Below are positions 8,714 through 18,006 of a DNA stretch of 64,000 nucleotides, in pieces. Below the pieces are notes generated by a model. The model did no database searches. It saw only the letters and a list, made by a program, of their open reading frames with translations, and was not told the DNA's origin. The stretch is from an uncultured Bacteroidia bacterium (lineage in GTDB: Bacteria > Bacteroidota > Bacteroidia > Bacteroidales > UBA932): positions 62,001 through 126,000 of the forward strand of contig CACZZF010000011.1 of the NCBI GenBank assembly GCA_902785575.1, written 5' to 3'. Within the stretch, counting starts at the first letter, position 1; every line of letters starts with the position of its first letter. Position numbers and translations under genes: made by a program.

Positions 8714-10308
8714 CTTTCTTCGTTCAAACCAAGTACTTCCGAATATACCCACTGGGTGTACACGCTCTCCCTAAGGGTCTCGCCCCAAGCCACGGGGTAC
8801 ATTCCCTTCCATCTTTCTCTCATGAAAGATTTCAGGTCTTCCCGGGCTTTGGAGGCACAGCCGGTGGCTTTAGCCAAGCGACCTGCGGCCCTGCAGGCGC
8901 ACAGCTCACCCTGACATGGTCCCATACCGACACGAGTCCTTCTACGGAGGTCAACCAGATTCCCGACCTCAAGATTCTCAATAGCGGCATCTACCTCAGC
9001 CACAGTGACTTCCTCACATTCGCAAACGACTCCGCTGTTGTCTTCGTCAAAATCCAGTTTAGCGGCGCTGGATCCGATCCTTCCGATGGATGCCTTCTGC
9101 GCTAAAGTCGGGAATTCGAAAATCTTTTTAGCGATCTGCTCTATTCCGCCCCCCTCGGATCCGGGAAGAGGCTCACGAGCGGTCACGCACTTGACAACCA
9201 CACCAAGCTTGCGGCAAACAGCATCGGTCGCTATCTCGGCCATAAGCCTGTAAGTCATCAGCTTGCCGCCAGTGATTGTGATGAATCCCTTTATTCCGTC
9301 CCGGACCTCATGATCCAGACAGACAATGCCTCGACTGATATTCCTGCCTGAAGGATCATTGTCAGCGGAGACCAGCGGGCGGACTCCGGCATATCCCCTC
9401 AAAATCCTGGTGTGCATCAGACTGGGAGCGAGTTTCGCTCCTTCGGTCAAGAGAAGATCGACCTCGTCGGGAGTCACACGAACATCGTCACATTCCTCGT
9501 AAGGCACTCTGGTTGAAGTGGTTCCTATAATGCACACAGTGTCGCCAGGAACGAGAATGTCAGCGTTCGCCGGTTTGCGGCAACGGTTTATCACCATTCC
9601 GTTAACTCGATGGGCGAAAATCAGCAGAGCACCCTTGGCCGGGAACATGCCCACGTTGACTCCGGCCAGCGAGGCGATATGATGCCCCCAAATTCCAGCG
9701 GCATTGACGACTATCTTGGCGTAATAATCAGACTCCTGGCCAGTTGTGTGATCCAGGACTCGAACGCCCTTTACGGTATCTCCGGTAATATGGAAACTGG
9801 TGACCTCTGAACGTACCAGGATCTTTGCTCCGTGAAGCTTCGCGTCGACCATATTGGCGGCGCAGAGCCTGAATGGATCCACGCATCCATCCGGAACCCT
9901 TACGGCTCCGATAATGTCCGGATTGACAGATGGTTCCAGACGCAGGGCTTCCTTCGGGTCTATGACCTCGGCCTTGATTCCGGCCGCCAGACAAGACTTG
10001 ACAAAGGTCTCCTGATATCCAAGATCGTCTTCCGGCAGAGTAATAAAAAGACCTGAAGTGTCGTCCACGCAATGGCGGGCCACTTTCTTCAGGATCATGT
10101 TCTCACTTATACATTCAGAGGCTGATTCTTTATCTGTCACCGCATAACGCGCGCCGCTATGAAGCAGTCCGTGATTACGGCCGGTCGCTCCGGTGGCGAT
10201 GTCATCCCGCTCGATGAGAAGGACACTCAGGCCCCTCAGGGCACAATCCCTCGCGGTTCCAGCTCCTGTTATTCCTCCTCCGATTATGATGACATCGAAC
10301 TCTTCCAT
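8710..10308 (-). CDS. glpA: Anaerobic glycerol-3-phosphate dehydrogenase subunit A
   Basis: The catalytic FAD subunit, 532 residues. The GGGITGAG motif at residues 10-17 starts the FAD-binding fold, and the C-terminal BFD-like [2Fe-2S] region carries Cys429, Cys431, Cys465 and Cys470, in CECEEVT and MGPCQGELC. It oxidises sn-glycerol-3-phosphate and hands electrons through GlpC to menaquinone. Its start codon overlaps the stop of the upstream lipoprotein gene by one base (TGATG), so the glp genes are apparently translated from a transcript that begins further upstream rather than from their own promoter. Confidence 0.93.
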   Translation of the reverse strand: MEEFDVIIIGGGITGAGTARDCALRGLSVLLIERDDIATGATGRNHGLLHSGARYAVTDKESASECISENMILKKVARHCVDDTSGLFITLPEDDLGYQETFVKSCLAAGIKAEVIDPKEALRLEPSVNPDIIGAVRVPDGCVDPFRLCAANMVDAKLHGAKILVRSEVTSFHITGDTVKGVRVLDHTTGQESDYYAKIVVNAAGIWGHHIASLAGVNVGMFPAKGALLIFAHRVNGMVINRCRKPANADILVPGDTVCIIGTTSTRVPYEECDDVRVTPDEVDLLLTEGAKLAPSLMHTRILRGYAGVRPLVSADNDPSGRNISRGIVCLDHEVRDGIKGFITITGGKLMTYRLMAEIATDAVCRKLGVVVKCVTAREPLPGSEGGGIEQIAKKIFEFPTLAQKASIGRIGSSAAKLDFDEDNSGVVCECEEVTVAEVDAAIENLEVGNLVDLRRRTRVGMGPCQGELCACRAAGRLAKATGCASKAREDLKSFMRERWKGMYPVAWGETLRESVYTQWVYSEVLGLNEER

Positions 10309-11258
10309 CAGCGTCCAGTATAATCTTTAATCTTCTTCCTCAAGTCTTTGGAAAGACTGATCGGCATGTCTTTGTCGGACCTGTCGAGCCACTCCAGGGC
10401 CAGATCAGGAAGACCGCTCATGAAGCAGCCGAGGGCTATATCGTAAGCCGCGCAGGAACGCTTCTCGGCGCTCTTGCTGTTCAAGAGAGTCATCCACTCT
10501 TTTATCGCCTCATCCCAATGGAACGTAAAGGCTTTCTCCGCTCCTCTGTTCCATGCGGACTCGGCTCCATCATAATAAATCACCTGGAAATAATCCTGCT
10601 TCCAACCGGACAGGAAAGTGTTGGCGGCCAGGATACCAGCCTTGTAGCCAATCGCCGGCAGGCTGGTCATGACCTCCTTCCTCGTTGGAGAACCACCACT
10701 GTAGACATCCGCGGAAAGGCTCTTATCACCGTTGAAAGCCAGGACTTGATCCTGTTTGTTCATCGAGTCATAGACATAGACCTTAGTGAGGAAATGAGAG
10801 GTCACGTTGGTAACGTATGCGGAGTCAGGGCTAACCCTCCTCCCTCCGACTTTCAGGGTTTTTCCCAACACAGGCTCTCCAATCGTAGGGACATCGAACA
10901 AGAACACGACATCCTTCCCGGACTCGAGAACCAATTTGATAAGACTGTCTTTCACGGAATAATCGGCACCGTCAATAGCGGGCATCTTGAATAATCCGAT
11001 CTCTTGTTGGCCACCGAAATAATCCTCTTCAAGACGGCTTGCGAAACCATCAGCTATAGCTTCATTGAATTCATTCACAGCCGTTTCCTTCCCAGTCAGA
11101 TAGACCACACCCATGCTCTTTCCCATGAGGTTAAGTCCCGATTTGGAGGCTGTCCTCATCTCAGGCCTGATCACAAAAGCCTGCGGAGCGCAAGACACAA
11201 GCGCCAGCAATACCGGCGCGAGTGCCGCTAATCTTCTTAAAAATGAAGTCTTTTCCAT
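10308..11258 (-). CDS. Lipoprotein of unknown function (DUF6340-like)
   Basis: The ATG at 11258 gives a signal sequence with a lipobox, LVSCAPQ, so the mature protein should be a lipid-anchored periplasmic or surface protein of about 300 residues. The layout (a conserved N-terminal domain with FEEAI-like charged stretches, then a C-terminal helical part with KAFTFHWDEAIKEWMTLL resembling a tetratricopeptide-like repeat) recalls Bacteroidetes DUF6340 lipoproteins; that assignment is from memory and uncertain. It lies 7 bases after rimO and overlaps glpA by one base. No catalytic motif was recognised. Confidence 0.75.
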   Translation of the reverse strand: MEKTSFLRRLAALAPVLLALVSCAPQAFVIRPEMRTASKSGLNLMGKSMGVVYLTGKETAVNEFNEAIADGFASRLEEDYFGGQQEIGLFKMPAIDGADYSVKDSLIKLVLESGKDVVFLFDVPTIGEPVLGKTLKVGGRRVSPDSAYVTNVTSHFLTKVYVYDSMNKQDQVLAFNGDKSLSADVYSGGSPTRKEVMTSLPAIGYKAGILAANTFLSGWKQDYFQVIYYDGAESAWNRGAEKAFTFHWDEAIKEWMTLLNSKSAEKRSCAAYDIALGCFMSGLPDLALEWLDRSDKDMPISLSKDLRKKIKDYTGR

Positions 11259-11265
11259 AATATGT

Positions 11266-12576
11266 TTATCTTTTGACCGGCTCGGCGACGAGATCATACT
11301 CGTCGGCGCCTGTGATCTTCACATCAATAAACTTGCCGAGAAGCTCGGTCGCGGGAATATTTCCGAATAAATCCTGCTCATATCGCACAATAATCTCCCC
11401 ATCGACATCGGGACTCTCAAGTTGGCTGCGGCAGATCAGAACCCCGTCGGCATAGTCATCGACGAGTACACGCTCCATGGTTCCGACCCTTGACTGATTG
11501 AATGTCAGTGAGATATCCTTCTGGACATCCATAAGCTCGGAGAGTCTCGCCTGCTTTTCCCGGCGTGGGATCCTGTCACGGTAATTCGTCGCCCCATAAG
11601 TGCCTTCTTCTTCTGAATACGCGAAGGCCCCGAGCCTCTCGAAACGGGCTTCCCGGACAAAGTCCAGAAGCTCGGCGAAGTCCTTTTTGCCCTCCCCGGG
11701 ATGGCCTACAATCATGGTAGTCCTGAGCGCCACACCGGGAATCCTCTCCCTGAGCTTGCGCACCAGTTCCCTAGTCCATGCTCCGTCGACCTGGCGGCGC
11801 ATCATCCCAAGAACCTTGTCAGAGATGTGTTGCAGCGGGATATCGAGATACTTGCAGACCTTGGGGTTGGACGCCATCTCGTCGAGCACATCCTCCGGGA
11901 AATCAGCGGGATAGGAATAATGGATACGTATCCACTCAATCCCATCCACAGCGGAGAGCCTGCGTATCAGCTCGGCTAGTTTGCGCTCACGGTACAGATC
12001 AAGTCCATAAAAAGTAGTGTCTTGAGCTATCAGGATCAATTCTTTGACCCCACTCTTGGCCAGCTCTTCAGCCTCCTCTATAAGATCTTCCATAGGAACC
12101 GACTTGTGCGGGCCCCTAATGAAAGGGATGGCGCAATAGGCGCAGCGCCTGTCGCATCCTTCAGAGATTTTGAGGTAGGAATATGCCTTCGAGTCAGTCC
12201 TGAAACGGCCGTTGCCGGCCTCTGGACGGCCTCCAAGGGCTTTGACCAGAGGCTCCTGGTCCCTGGCTCCGAACCACCCGTCCACCTCGGGAATAAGGTC
12301 GGGCAGCTGGGCCATGTATCGCTGGGACAGACAGCCGAACACGATGAGTTTCCCCACTTCTCCGGCTTTCTTCCTGTTGGCGGCCTCGAGGACGGCCTGG
12401 ATGGACTCCTCCTTGGCGTCGCCTATGAATCCGCAGGTGTTCACAAGCAGGACATCGACCGGCTCCGGACGGCTCTCCGGAATCAAGTTATACACACCGT
12501 CAAGACGGGCGAGCAGACGCTCCGTGTCGACGGTGTTCTTAGAACATCCCAACGTTATGACCTGCAGTGACTTCAC
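11266..12576 (-). CDS. rimO: Ribosomal protein uS12 methylthiotransferase
   Basis: A 436-residue radical-SAM methylthiotransferase. The N-terminal UPF0004 domain begins TLGCSKNTVDTE, the radical-SAM cluster motif is CDRRCAYCAIP, the specificity segment VALRTTMIVGHPGE follows, and the C-terminus carries a TRAM-like domain. RimO adds a methylthio group to an aspartate of ribosomal protein S12. TLGCSKNTVD distinguishes it from MiaB-type tRNA enzymes. It appears to start with GTG, overlapping the stop of the DUF5606 gene by one base (TAGTG), another sign of a tightly packed operon. Confidence 0.93.
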   Translation of the reverse strand: MKSLQVITLGCSKNTVDTERLLARLDGVYNLIPESRPEPVDVLLVNTCGFIGDAKEESIQAVLEAANRKKAGEVGKLIVFGCLSQRYMAQLPDLIPEVDGWFGARDQEPLVKALGGRPEAGNGRFRTDSKAYSYLKISEGCDRRCAYCAIPFIRGPHKSVPMEDLIEEAEELAKSGVKELILIAQDTTFYGLDLYRERKLAELIRRLSAVDGIEWIRIHYSYPADFPEDVLDEMASNPKVCKYLDIPLQHISDKVLGMMRRQVDGAWTRELVRKLRERIPGVALRTTMIVGHPGEGKKDFAELLDFVREARFERLGAFAYSEEEGTYGATNYRDRIPRREKQARLSELMDVQKDISLTFNQSRVGTMERVLVDDYADGVLICRSQLESPDVDGEIIVRYEQDLFGNIPATELLGKFIDVKITGADEYDLVAEPVKR

Positions 12577-13007
12577 TATTCCTCAGCGGCTTTCTCCTCC
12601 TCTTCCTCGTCAGGGTTGACGAAGTCGAAAGAGGCGTAGTTCTTGATCTCGTTATACCACTCGACAACTTTCTTCATGTGCGAGACATAGAAACGGCTGT
12701 CATCATAGTTCGGAAGGGCCTTCTCAAAGAGGGCTTTAAGCTCGGCGGCATCTGCCTTCGGTGACGGAGCCGGGGCATCCCCGAGGACTTCCTTCATCTT
12801 AAGCAACACTTCCTGTAATTTAACCTCTTCTTCTGTGGTATAAATAGATATATCAGCGAGAGTGGTGATGCGATTGCTCGCTCCAGCCACAGTCCTTTTC
12901 TTATCGGAGAGAGACTCTACGATAGCGCCACCACGCGCCTGGGCCAGATAGAGGAACAGCCCGTGCTGGCCCGAGATTGAGAGAATTTTAGTAAGATCTG
13001 TTTTCAT
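12576..13007 (-). CDS. DUF5606-family protein
   Basis: A 143-residue acidic protein starting MKTDLTKILSISGQHGLF, the characteristic opening of the Bacteroidetes-specific DUF5606 family. The N-terminal third looks like a compact beta-rich domain, the middle is helical (TTEEEVKLQEVLLKMKEVL), and it ends in a glutamate-rich tail. The function of the family is unknown. Its position between coaE and rimO, in a run with ybbR, yajC and nusB, is a common Bacteroidales arrangement and suggests a housekeeping role. Confidence 0.85.
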   Translation of the reverse strand: MKTDLTKILSISGQHGLFLYLAQARGGAIVESLSDKKRTVAGASNRITTLADISIYTTEEEVKLQEVLLKMKEVLGDAPAPSPKADAAELKALFEKALPNYDDSRFYVSHMKKVVEWYNEIKNYASFDFVNPDEEEEEKAAEE

Positions 13008-13043
13008 ATTCGTTAAATTTAATAATTATTCTTGAGATTATCG

Positions 13044-13664
13044 CTACCAGAGGCTTCCGAATGTTTTCTTGACCTCTGATTCAAGCTCCTCGAATGAACC
13101 GTCGTTATGCAATATCGAGTCAACTTTAGAGATGTCAAATCTTTGAGCTCCCATCCTTTTGATAACATCCGCGGGCTCGGCACCGTCCCGTTCGCATGCC
13201 CTGCGCAGGCGAGTCTGGAGAGGAGCGTCGACGAGAACCACCTTGTCGACATATTCCAGGAACTCAGGCTTCTCCAGTATTATCGCGGACTCAAGCACGC
13301 AGAAGGGCTTGTTCCCAAAGAAAACCGTCCCTGGCTCAACTTCCTCCATAAGGGCTGACTTGGAAGCCTCCCAGCGCCGGAAATCCCGCAATACCGCAGG
13401 ATGTACAATGGATTCCAGGATCCGGAGCTGATCAGGAGAAGAGAAAACTATCGACGCGATTTTGCGGAAATCAGGAGATCCGTCGGGAAGGCGCACACCC
13501 CTGCCGAATGCCTCCTCAATAGCGTCCAGGAGGGAATCATCATCCCGGTAAAGCCTCTTTGCGGCGGAATCCGAATCATACACTGGAATTCCCCTGGCCG
13601 ACAATATCGAGCAGACGGTTGATTTCCCGCTACCGATTCCACCTGTGACAGCTACTGTTCTCAT
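13044..13664 (-). CDS. coaE: Dephospho-CoA kinase
   Basis: A P-loop kinase of about 206 residues catalysing the last step of coenzyme A synthesis. The N-terminal motif VAVTGGIGSGKSTVC is the Walker A site; VYDSDSAAKRLY and a Val-Asp-Ala-Pro (VLVDAPLQTRLRR) segment are typical. The ATG at 13664 is preferred to an extended frame because the P-loop then begins at residue 5 and the start forms an ATGA overlap with the ybbR stop. Confidence 0.93.
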   Translation of the reverse strand: MRTVAVTGGIGSGKSTVCSILSARGIPVYDSDSAAKRLYRDDDSLLDAIEEAFGRGVRLPDGSPDFRKIASIVFSSPDQLRILESIVHPAVLRDFRRWEASKSALMEEVEPGTVFFGNKPFCVLESAIILEKPEFLEYVDKVVLVDAPLQTRLRRACERDGAEPADVIKRMGAQRFDISKVDSILHNDGSFEELESEVKKTFGSLW

Positions 13665-14623
13665 CGCGCGCTCTCCTCGACACAATCGAACACCTCCGGT
13701 TCGATTGAATACTCTATCACCCCGTCTGGCATCTTGGAATGGTTGGCAATGCAGCGGCCACCGATCGATTTCTGGAAGTCGTTGTAATCAATATTGAAAC
13801 TGACAACGTCAGAAGGATCATGGGTCAACGGGAAAACACATTTGTAGACAACTCTGGCCGTGGACGGGTACACCGACAACTTCATTCCCGCGGGTACGTT
13901 TCTCGGGGTCACCGCGACCTCCGTTGAGATTTCCACATATCGGGTCACCTCGAGGGAGTATCCGACCTCCTGCTCAGACATTCTCAGACCTTGCACAGGC
14001 TCAAGTTTCACGGAACCATGGGCGCTGGATTTCAAATTGGACAACTCGATCGCCTTTGTGTAGACCATGTTGATGTTCTCCAAATGGTACGGCTCGCCAT
14101 AGACGAGGACCGAGTCCGGTTTGAGATTGATCGGGCTGAGAGCCGTGTACTGTGGCTTGAATGAAATAATAGTCACAGCATGGACCGGCACCTTTTTGTG
14201 GTTTTCGACAGGGAAACGGAACTGGACTGACTCGGAGAGGAAGGACTCCAGCTGGACACCTTCCCCGAAAATGTCTGAGACATAATTGCTTAGCTCAGCG
14301 GCGGAGATGTAGAACATGTCCTTCTCAGCATAGTGCATGTCCTTTGAGTTGAAAGATACATGAATGGCATCTTTCTTGGCCTTGTGGCGTCCTCTTAGGA
14401 TAGAGAATCCTGATGTGCGGCACCTGGCAGCTATGGTGCTGGAATTGGCCGACACATTCGAATGTCCCGGGATGTCACACTCGGCAACCACCGGAACAGA
14501 CAGAGTCTCAGAATACTGGAGGGAAAGGTTATGGATAAGCCAAATGCCAAACGCCAGCATAAGGGACATCAAAAAAACCGCGATGTCCCTTCCCGGCAAT
14601 TTGTTCAGCTTTTCTTTCCGCAT
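13661..14623 (-). CDS. YbbR-domain membrane-anchored protein (CdaR-like)
   Basis: A 320-residue protein with a single N-terminal transmembrane segment (about 12-33, IAVFLMSLMLAFGIWLIHNL) followed by repeated extracytoplasmic YbbR-like beta domains. In Firmicutes CdaR regulates the c-di-AMP cyclase; in Bacteroidetes the gene commonly stands next to coaE and yajC and its role is not settled. No diadenylate cyclase gene is in this window. Its stop overlaps coaE and it follows yajC by four bases. Confidence 0.82.
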   Translation of the reverse strand: MRKEKLNKLPGRDIAVFLMSLMLAFGIWLIHNLSLQYSETLSVPVVAECDIPGHSNVSANSSTIAARCRTSGFSILRGRHKAKKDAIHVSFNSKDMHYAEKDMFYISAAELSNYVSDIFGEGVQLESFLSESVQFRFPVENHKKVPVHAVTIISFKPQYTALSPINLKPDSVLVYGEPYHLENINMVYTKAIELSNLKSSAHGSVKLEPVQGLRMSEQEVGYSLEVTRYVEISTEVAVTPRNVPAGMKLSVYPSTARVVYKCVFPLTHDPSDVVSFNIDYNDFQKSIGGRCIANHSKMPDGVIEYSIEPEVFDCVEESAR

Positions 14624-14627
14624 CTAT

Positions 14628-14963
14628 CTACGCTTTCGGCGTGTCCTCTGTGAAGTCCCTGACGATGGAGTTCTTATCGACGCGGAGTTTAACGTCCCCG
14701 TCAACCTTGATGAGGACTGAGCGCTCTTTGATCTCGTCGACAGTGCCGTAGATGCCACCTGCGGTGACCACCTTGTCACCCTTCTTGAGCTCATTGCGGA
14801 ACTTCTCCAATTCTTTCTGCTGTTTGCGCTGTGGCCTGATCATAAAAGCCCACATGACAACAAACATCAGGATAATCATGATCCAAAACGTTCCACCGGC
14901 TCCGGCGGGAGCTTGGGCGCCACCGGCCTGGGCCTGCAGCAAAGTGATTGTAAGAATATTCAT
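14628..14963 (-). CDS. yajC: Preprotein translocase accessory subunit YajC
   Basis: A small membrane protein with one transmembrane helix (about 25-44, WIMIILMFVVMWAFMI) followed directly by RPQRKQQKELEKFRNELKKG and the conserved DKVVTAGGIYGTVDEI block. YajC associates with SecDF and the SecYEG channel. The ATG at 14963 is the first ATG in frame; a longer reading frame would need a TTG start. An Ala/Gly/Pro-rich stretch precedes the helix. Confidence 0.93.
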   Translation of the reverse strand: MNILTITLLQAQAGGAQAPAGAGGTFWIMIILMFVVMWAFMIRPQRKQQKELEKFRNELKKGDKVVTAGGIYGTVDEIKERSVLIKVDGDVKLRVDKNSIVRDFTEDTPKA

Positions 14964-14990
14964 TTTCAACAAAAATTAATGTCCGCTAAT

Positions 14991-15947
14991 TTAATCAAAA
15001 TCCCCGGTCTTCACAATCTCTCCCTCCTCAATCAGTTTCTTTGCCAGGCGGTCGAGCAGTCCGTTGACAAACGAACGGCTCTTGGGAGTGCTGTAATACT
15101 TGGAAATCTCGACATATTCATTTATCGTGACCCGTAGTGGAAGGTCAGGGAAAGCCTTGGCCTCAGCGAGCCCCATGACGATCAGGACGGTGTCCGTAAT
15201 GAACAGACGATCCTCCTGCCATTGGTCGGTGCTGGAGGCCACCAGAGGGAAATACTTGTCATAGTAAGTGTAAGATGTCCTGAGGAGTTTAGTGACAAAG
15301 GTCTTGTCGCTTTCAACCGGTTTCGGGACAATCATATCACTGCGGTAGAGGGGCGGCAATTCCCATCTGAGGCCCTTGGAAAGGGTTTTCATCGTGTCGC
15401 AGCATACGGTCAGGGAATATGCCAAATCATCGTTCCACCAGATTGACAGATCCTCCAGGATATTGGCGAGTGCCTCTGAGTCGACGAATTCCTCCTCGAA
15501 CATCTTGATGAACAACGCCGCGTCCGCCTTGACCGAACGGACAGGATCCGCCATATAAGCCTTGAAGTAGTCCTTCTTGGTCATCGAGTCATAAGTGTCT
15601 CTGATGAAAGCGTCGAAAGGCTCCCATGACAACTTCCTTTTAGACAGGAGTTTGGTGAAATCCGGATCGTTATCGAGCAAAGGCGCGATAGCGTTCTGGA
15701 CGAACTTCATATTCGGATTCTTCTCCTCCTCAGTGGGATTGAACTTCCCGCGGGCATCCTCTATCCTCCTCGCCGCCTCCTTAGTGACATAAGGGATAAT
15801 AGACAGCATGAACAAGTAGAGAGACCTGGTGGCCTCGCATGAAGTCTCTAGTTGTGATTCGGCTTCGGCAAGGGTCATTGACGGGTTCTCAGCATAGCTG
15901 AACATCACTTTGAATGCTTTAATCCGCAGGATTCTTCTATTTAGCAT
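14991..15947 (-). CDS. nusB: Transcription antitermination factor NusB (long Bacteroidetes form)
   Basis: About 318 residues from the ATG at 15947, roughly twice the length of enterobacterial NusB. The N-terminus LNRRILRIKAFKVMFSY and the C-terminus LRVTINEYVEISKYYSTPKSRSFVNGLLD are the family's conserved ends; the extra central helical region is usual in Bacteroidetes. NusB binds boxA RNA with S10 during rRNA transcription. It is the first gene of the nusB-yajC-ybbR-coaE-DUF5606-rimO run, and a promoter-like box lies just upstream. Confidence 0.9.
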   Translation of the reverse strand: MLNRRILRIKAFKVMFSYAENPSMTLAEAESQLETSCEATRSLYLFMLSIIPYVTKEAARRIEDARGKFNPTEEEKNPNMKFVQNAIAPLLDNDPDFTKLLSKRKLSWEPFDAFIRDTYDSMTKKDYFKAYMADPVRSVKADAALFIKMFEEEFVDSEALANILEDLSIWWNDDLAYSLTVCCDTMKTLSKGLRWELPPLYRSDMIVPKPVESDKTFVTKLLRTSYTYYDKYFPLVASSTDQWQEDRLFITDTVLIVMGLAEAKAFPDLPLRVTINEYVEISKYYSTPKSRSFVNGLLDRLAKKLIEEGEIVKTGDFD

Positions 15948-15968
15948 GATAAACGCGATATTTTTATG

Positions 15969-15976
15969 CAAATATA
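15969..15976 (-). promoter_or_regulatory. Putative -7 box for the nusB operon
   Basis: TATATTTG on the minus strand matches the Bacteroidetes TAnnTTTG consensus exactly and lies about 20 bases upstream of the nusB ATG. The intergenic region is shared with the divergent PUR gene. A good -33 TTTG was not found. Confidence 0.5.
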
Positions 15977-15998
15977 ACACACAATTTGAGATTTTTCT

Positions 15999-16006
15999 TA
16001 CATTTG
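15999..16006 (+). promoter_or_regulatory. Putative -7 box for the PUR-family gene
   Basis: TACATTTG matches TAnnTTTG and lies about 25 bases before the ATG at 16031. An upstream in-frame start at 15986 would precede this box, which favours the shorter gene model. Confidence 0.5.
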
Positions 16007-16030
16007 TATGATTACAAACTTATATCGCCG

Positions 16031-16432
16031 ATGTATAAAGACGAAAACGAGCGGTCCTTCTATCCCGACCGCAATTCTGATGACGTGTGGTCGAAACCTG
16101 TCCGCGCGGGAAAACGAACTTATTTTTTTGATGTTAAGACAACAAAAGGTAACAACGATTACTATCTGACCATCACAGAAAGCAAAAGAAGGCAAGAAGC
16201 TGACGGCAGCTTTTCCTTCGACAAACACAAGATTTTCCTCTACAAAGAGGATTTCGACAAGTTCCGGGAAGGTCTTGAAGAGGTCATCGCCTACATGAAA
16301 AGCAATCTCTTGAAGGACGTACCCGAGCACACCTATGAGACCTGGCGAGCCTCCGAGGCTCAAAAGGAAGAAGGATCCGCCCCCTCCCCAGGCGAGACTT
16401 CTTTCACAGATGTGGATTTCGAGGAGCTATAG
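16031..16432 (+). CDS. PUR-family nucleic-acid-binding protein (DUF3276)
   Basis: A 133-residue protein beginning MYKDENERSFYPDRNSDDVW. The single PUR repeat, with AGKRTYFFDVKTTKGNNDYY and FDKHKIFLYKEDFDKFREGL, matches the bacterial DUF3276/PurA-like family, small dimeric proteins that bind single-stranded nucleic acids; cellular role in Bacteroidetes is unknown. The C-terminal third is acidic and proline-rich and is probably disordered. The start at 16031 is chosen because upstream sequence looks like promoter DNA. The oxidoreductase gene follows 48 bases later. Confidence 0.85.
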   Translation: MYKDENERSFYPDRNSDDVWSKPVRAGKRTYFFDVKTTKGNNDYYLTITESKRRQEADGSFSFDKHKIFLYKEDFDKFREGLEEVIAYMKSNLLKDVPEHTYETWRASEAQKEEGSAPSPGETSFTDVDFEEL

Positions 16433-16480
16433 TGCAACAATTTTTTTTATGCGACACATAATTAAACATTCCAAAAAACA

Positions 16481-17983
16481 ATGAGCAACGACATGTCAAG
16501 ACGCTCTTTCCTTAAGAAGGGAACAGCGATGGCTGCCGGACTGGCAGTAGCACCTGGTATCATGATGGCCGGAGAGGCCCCCAAGGCTGACAAGAAGAAG
16601 AAAAAAGTGACTCCTCCCGAGAAGCTTAAGATTCTTGGTGTCGGTATTGGAGGACGTGGAGCCGCCGACCTTCGTGAGATGGAGACCGAGGATATCATCG
16701 GACTTTGCGACGTCGACTGGAAGTATGCTGACCATATTTTCAAGAGATATCCTAACGCCAAGAAGTACAATGACTACCGTGTGATGTTCGACGAGATGCT
16801 CGATCAGGCTGACGCCGTCATGATCGCCACCGCCGACCACACCCATGCCGTCATCGCCGCCCAGGCCATCGCCGCCGGGAAGCACGTCTATTGCGAGAAG
16901 CCCCTCACCCTGACTGTTTATGAGGCCCGCCTCCTCACCAAGCTTGCCGCGAAGTACAAGGTGGCCACACAGATGGGTAATCAGGGCGCTTCCGGCGCCG
17001 GCACCCGCCAGGCTATCGAGTGGCTGTGGAACGGTGAGATCGGAGAGGTCACCCGCGTTGACTGCTTCACAGACCGTCCTATTTGGCCTCAGGGACTTGA
17101 GAAACCCTCAGAGGTCCAGCCTATCCCTTCAACCCTGAACTGGGACGCCTTCATCGGCCCCGCCCCGATGCGTGACTACAACGAGATCTACCATCCTTGG
17201 AACTTCCGCGGCTGGTGGGACTTCGGTACCGGTGCTATGGGTGACATGGCTTGCCATATCATGCATGTCCCGTTTGTCGGTCTTAAGCTCGGTTATCCGA
17301 TCAAGGCCCAGGCTAGCTCCACTCCGGTCCTCACCGACTGCTGCCCGAGCGCTGAGATGATCAAGCTGACCTTCCCTGCCCGTGAGAACCTGCCTAAGCT
17401 CGCTCTTCCTGAGGTCGAGGTCCGCTGGTACGACGGTGGTTTCAAGCCCGAGCGTCCCGAGGGTATTCCTGAGGGTGTCAACCTCAATACCGATGGTGGC
17501 TGCAGCATCTTCTACGGCACCAAGGACATCATGGTTGTCGGTTGCTATGGTAACAAGCCTTACCTTGTGTCCGGCCGCAAGCCTGAGGTTCCTCACGCTG
17601 TCCGCGAGGTTACCCTTTCCCACCAGCAGGACTGGATCCGCGCTTGCAAGGAGTGCATGGTCGATCCTGACAACTTCACCCGTTCAGCTTCTGACTTCAG
17701 CCAGGCCGGTCCGTTCGTTGAGATGGTCGACCTCGGTGTCGCCGCTGTCAGGCTCCAGGATCTCAACCAGATCCTCGAGTGGGATGGCCCGAACATGAAG
17801 TTCACCAACATCCCTGCCGAGGCTAAGATCAGGTTCCAGATCCACGATGGTTTCACCATCAAGGACGGTCACCCGACCTTCAACAAGACCTACACGGATC
17901 CTGTGAACGCCCGTGAGTTCGCCGCCGGCCTCATCAAACGTGAGTACCGTGCTGGTTACAAGCTCCCTGATATGCCCGAATAA
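16481..17983 (+). CDS. Tat-exported Gfo/Idh/MocA-family oxidoreductase
   Basis: A 500-residue NAD(P)-dependent sugar oxidoreductase. A twin-arginine signal (RRSFLKKGTAMAAGLAVAPG) is followed by a Rossmann fold with GVGIGGRGAADL near 50-60, the family's EKPLTLTVYEARLL and the substrate-domain MGNQGASG. Tat export suggests folding with its cofactor before reaching the periplasm. With the DUF1080 and TIM-barrel lipoproteins downstream, it fits a periplasmic 3-keto-sugar pathway in which such enzymes oxidise the C3 hydroxyl of glycosides; the substrate is not evident. Codons are strongly restricted (GAG, AAG, GCC, CTC, CGC/CGT), consistent with high expression. Confidence 0.88.
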   Translation: MSNDMSRRSFLKKGTAMAAGLAVAPGIMMAGEAPKADKKKKKVTPPEKLKILGVGIGGRGAADLREMETEDIIGLCDVDWKYADHIFKRYPNAKKYNDYRVMFDEMLDQADAVMIATADHTHAVIAAQAIAAGKHVYCEKPLTLTVYEARLLTKLAAKYKVATQMGNQGASGAGTRQAIEWLWNGEIGEVTRVDCFTDRPIWPQGLEKPSEVQPIPSTLNWDAFIGPAPMRDYNEIYHPWNFRGWWDFGTGAMGDMACHIMHVPFVGLKLGYPIKAQASSTPVLTDCCPSAEMIKLTFPARENLPKLALPEVEVRWYDGGFKPERPEGIPEGVNLNTDGGCSIFYGTKDIMVVGCYGNKPYLVSGRKPEVPHAVREVTLSHQQDWIRACKECMVDPDNFTRSASDFSQAGPFVEMVDLGVAAVRLQDLNQILEWDGPNMKFTNIPAEAKIRFQIHDGFTIKDGHPTFNKTYTDPVNAREFAAGLIKREYRAGYKLPDMPE

Positions 17984-18006
17984 TCCTTAAATCTAATATT
18001 TACATT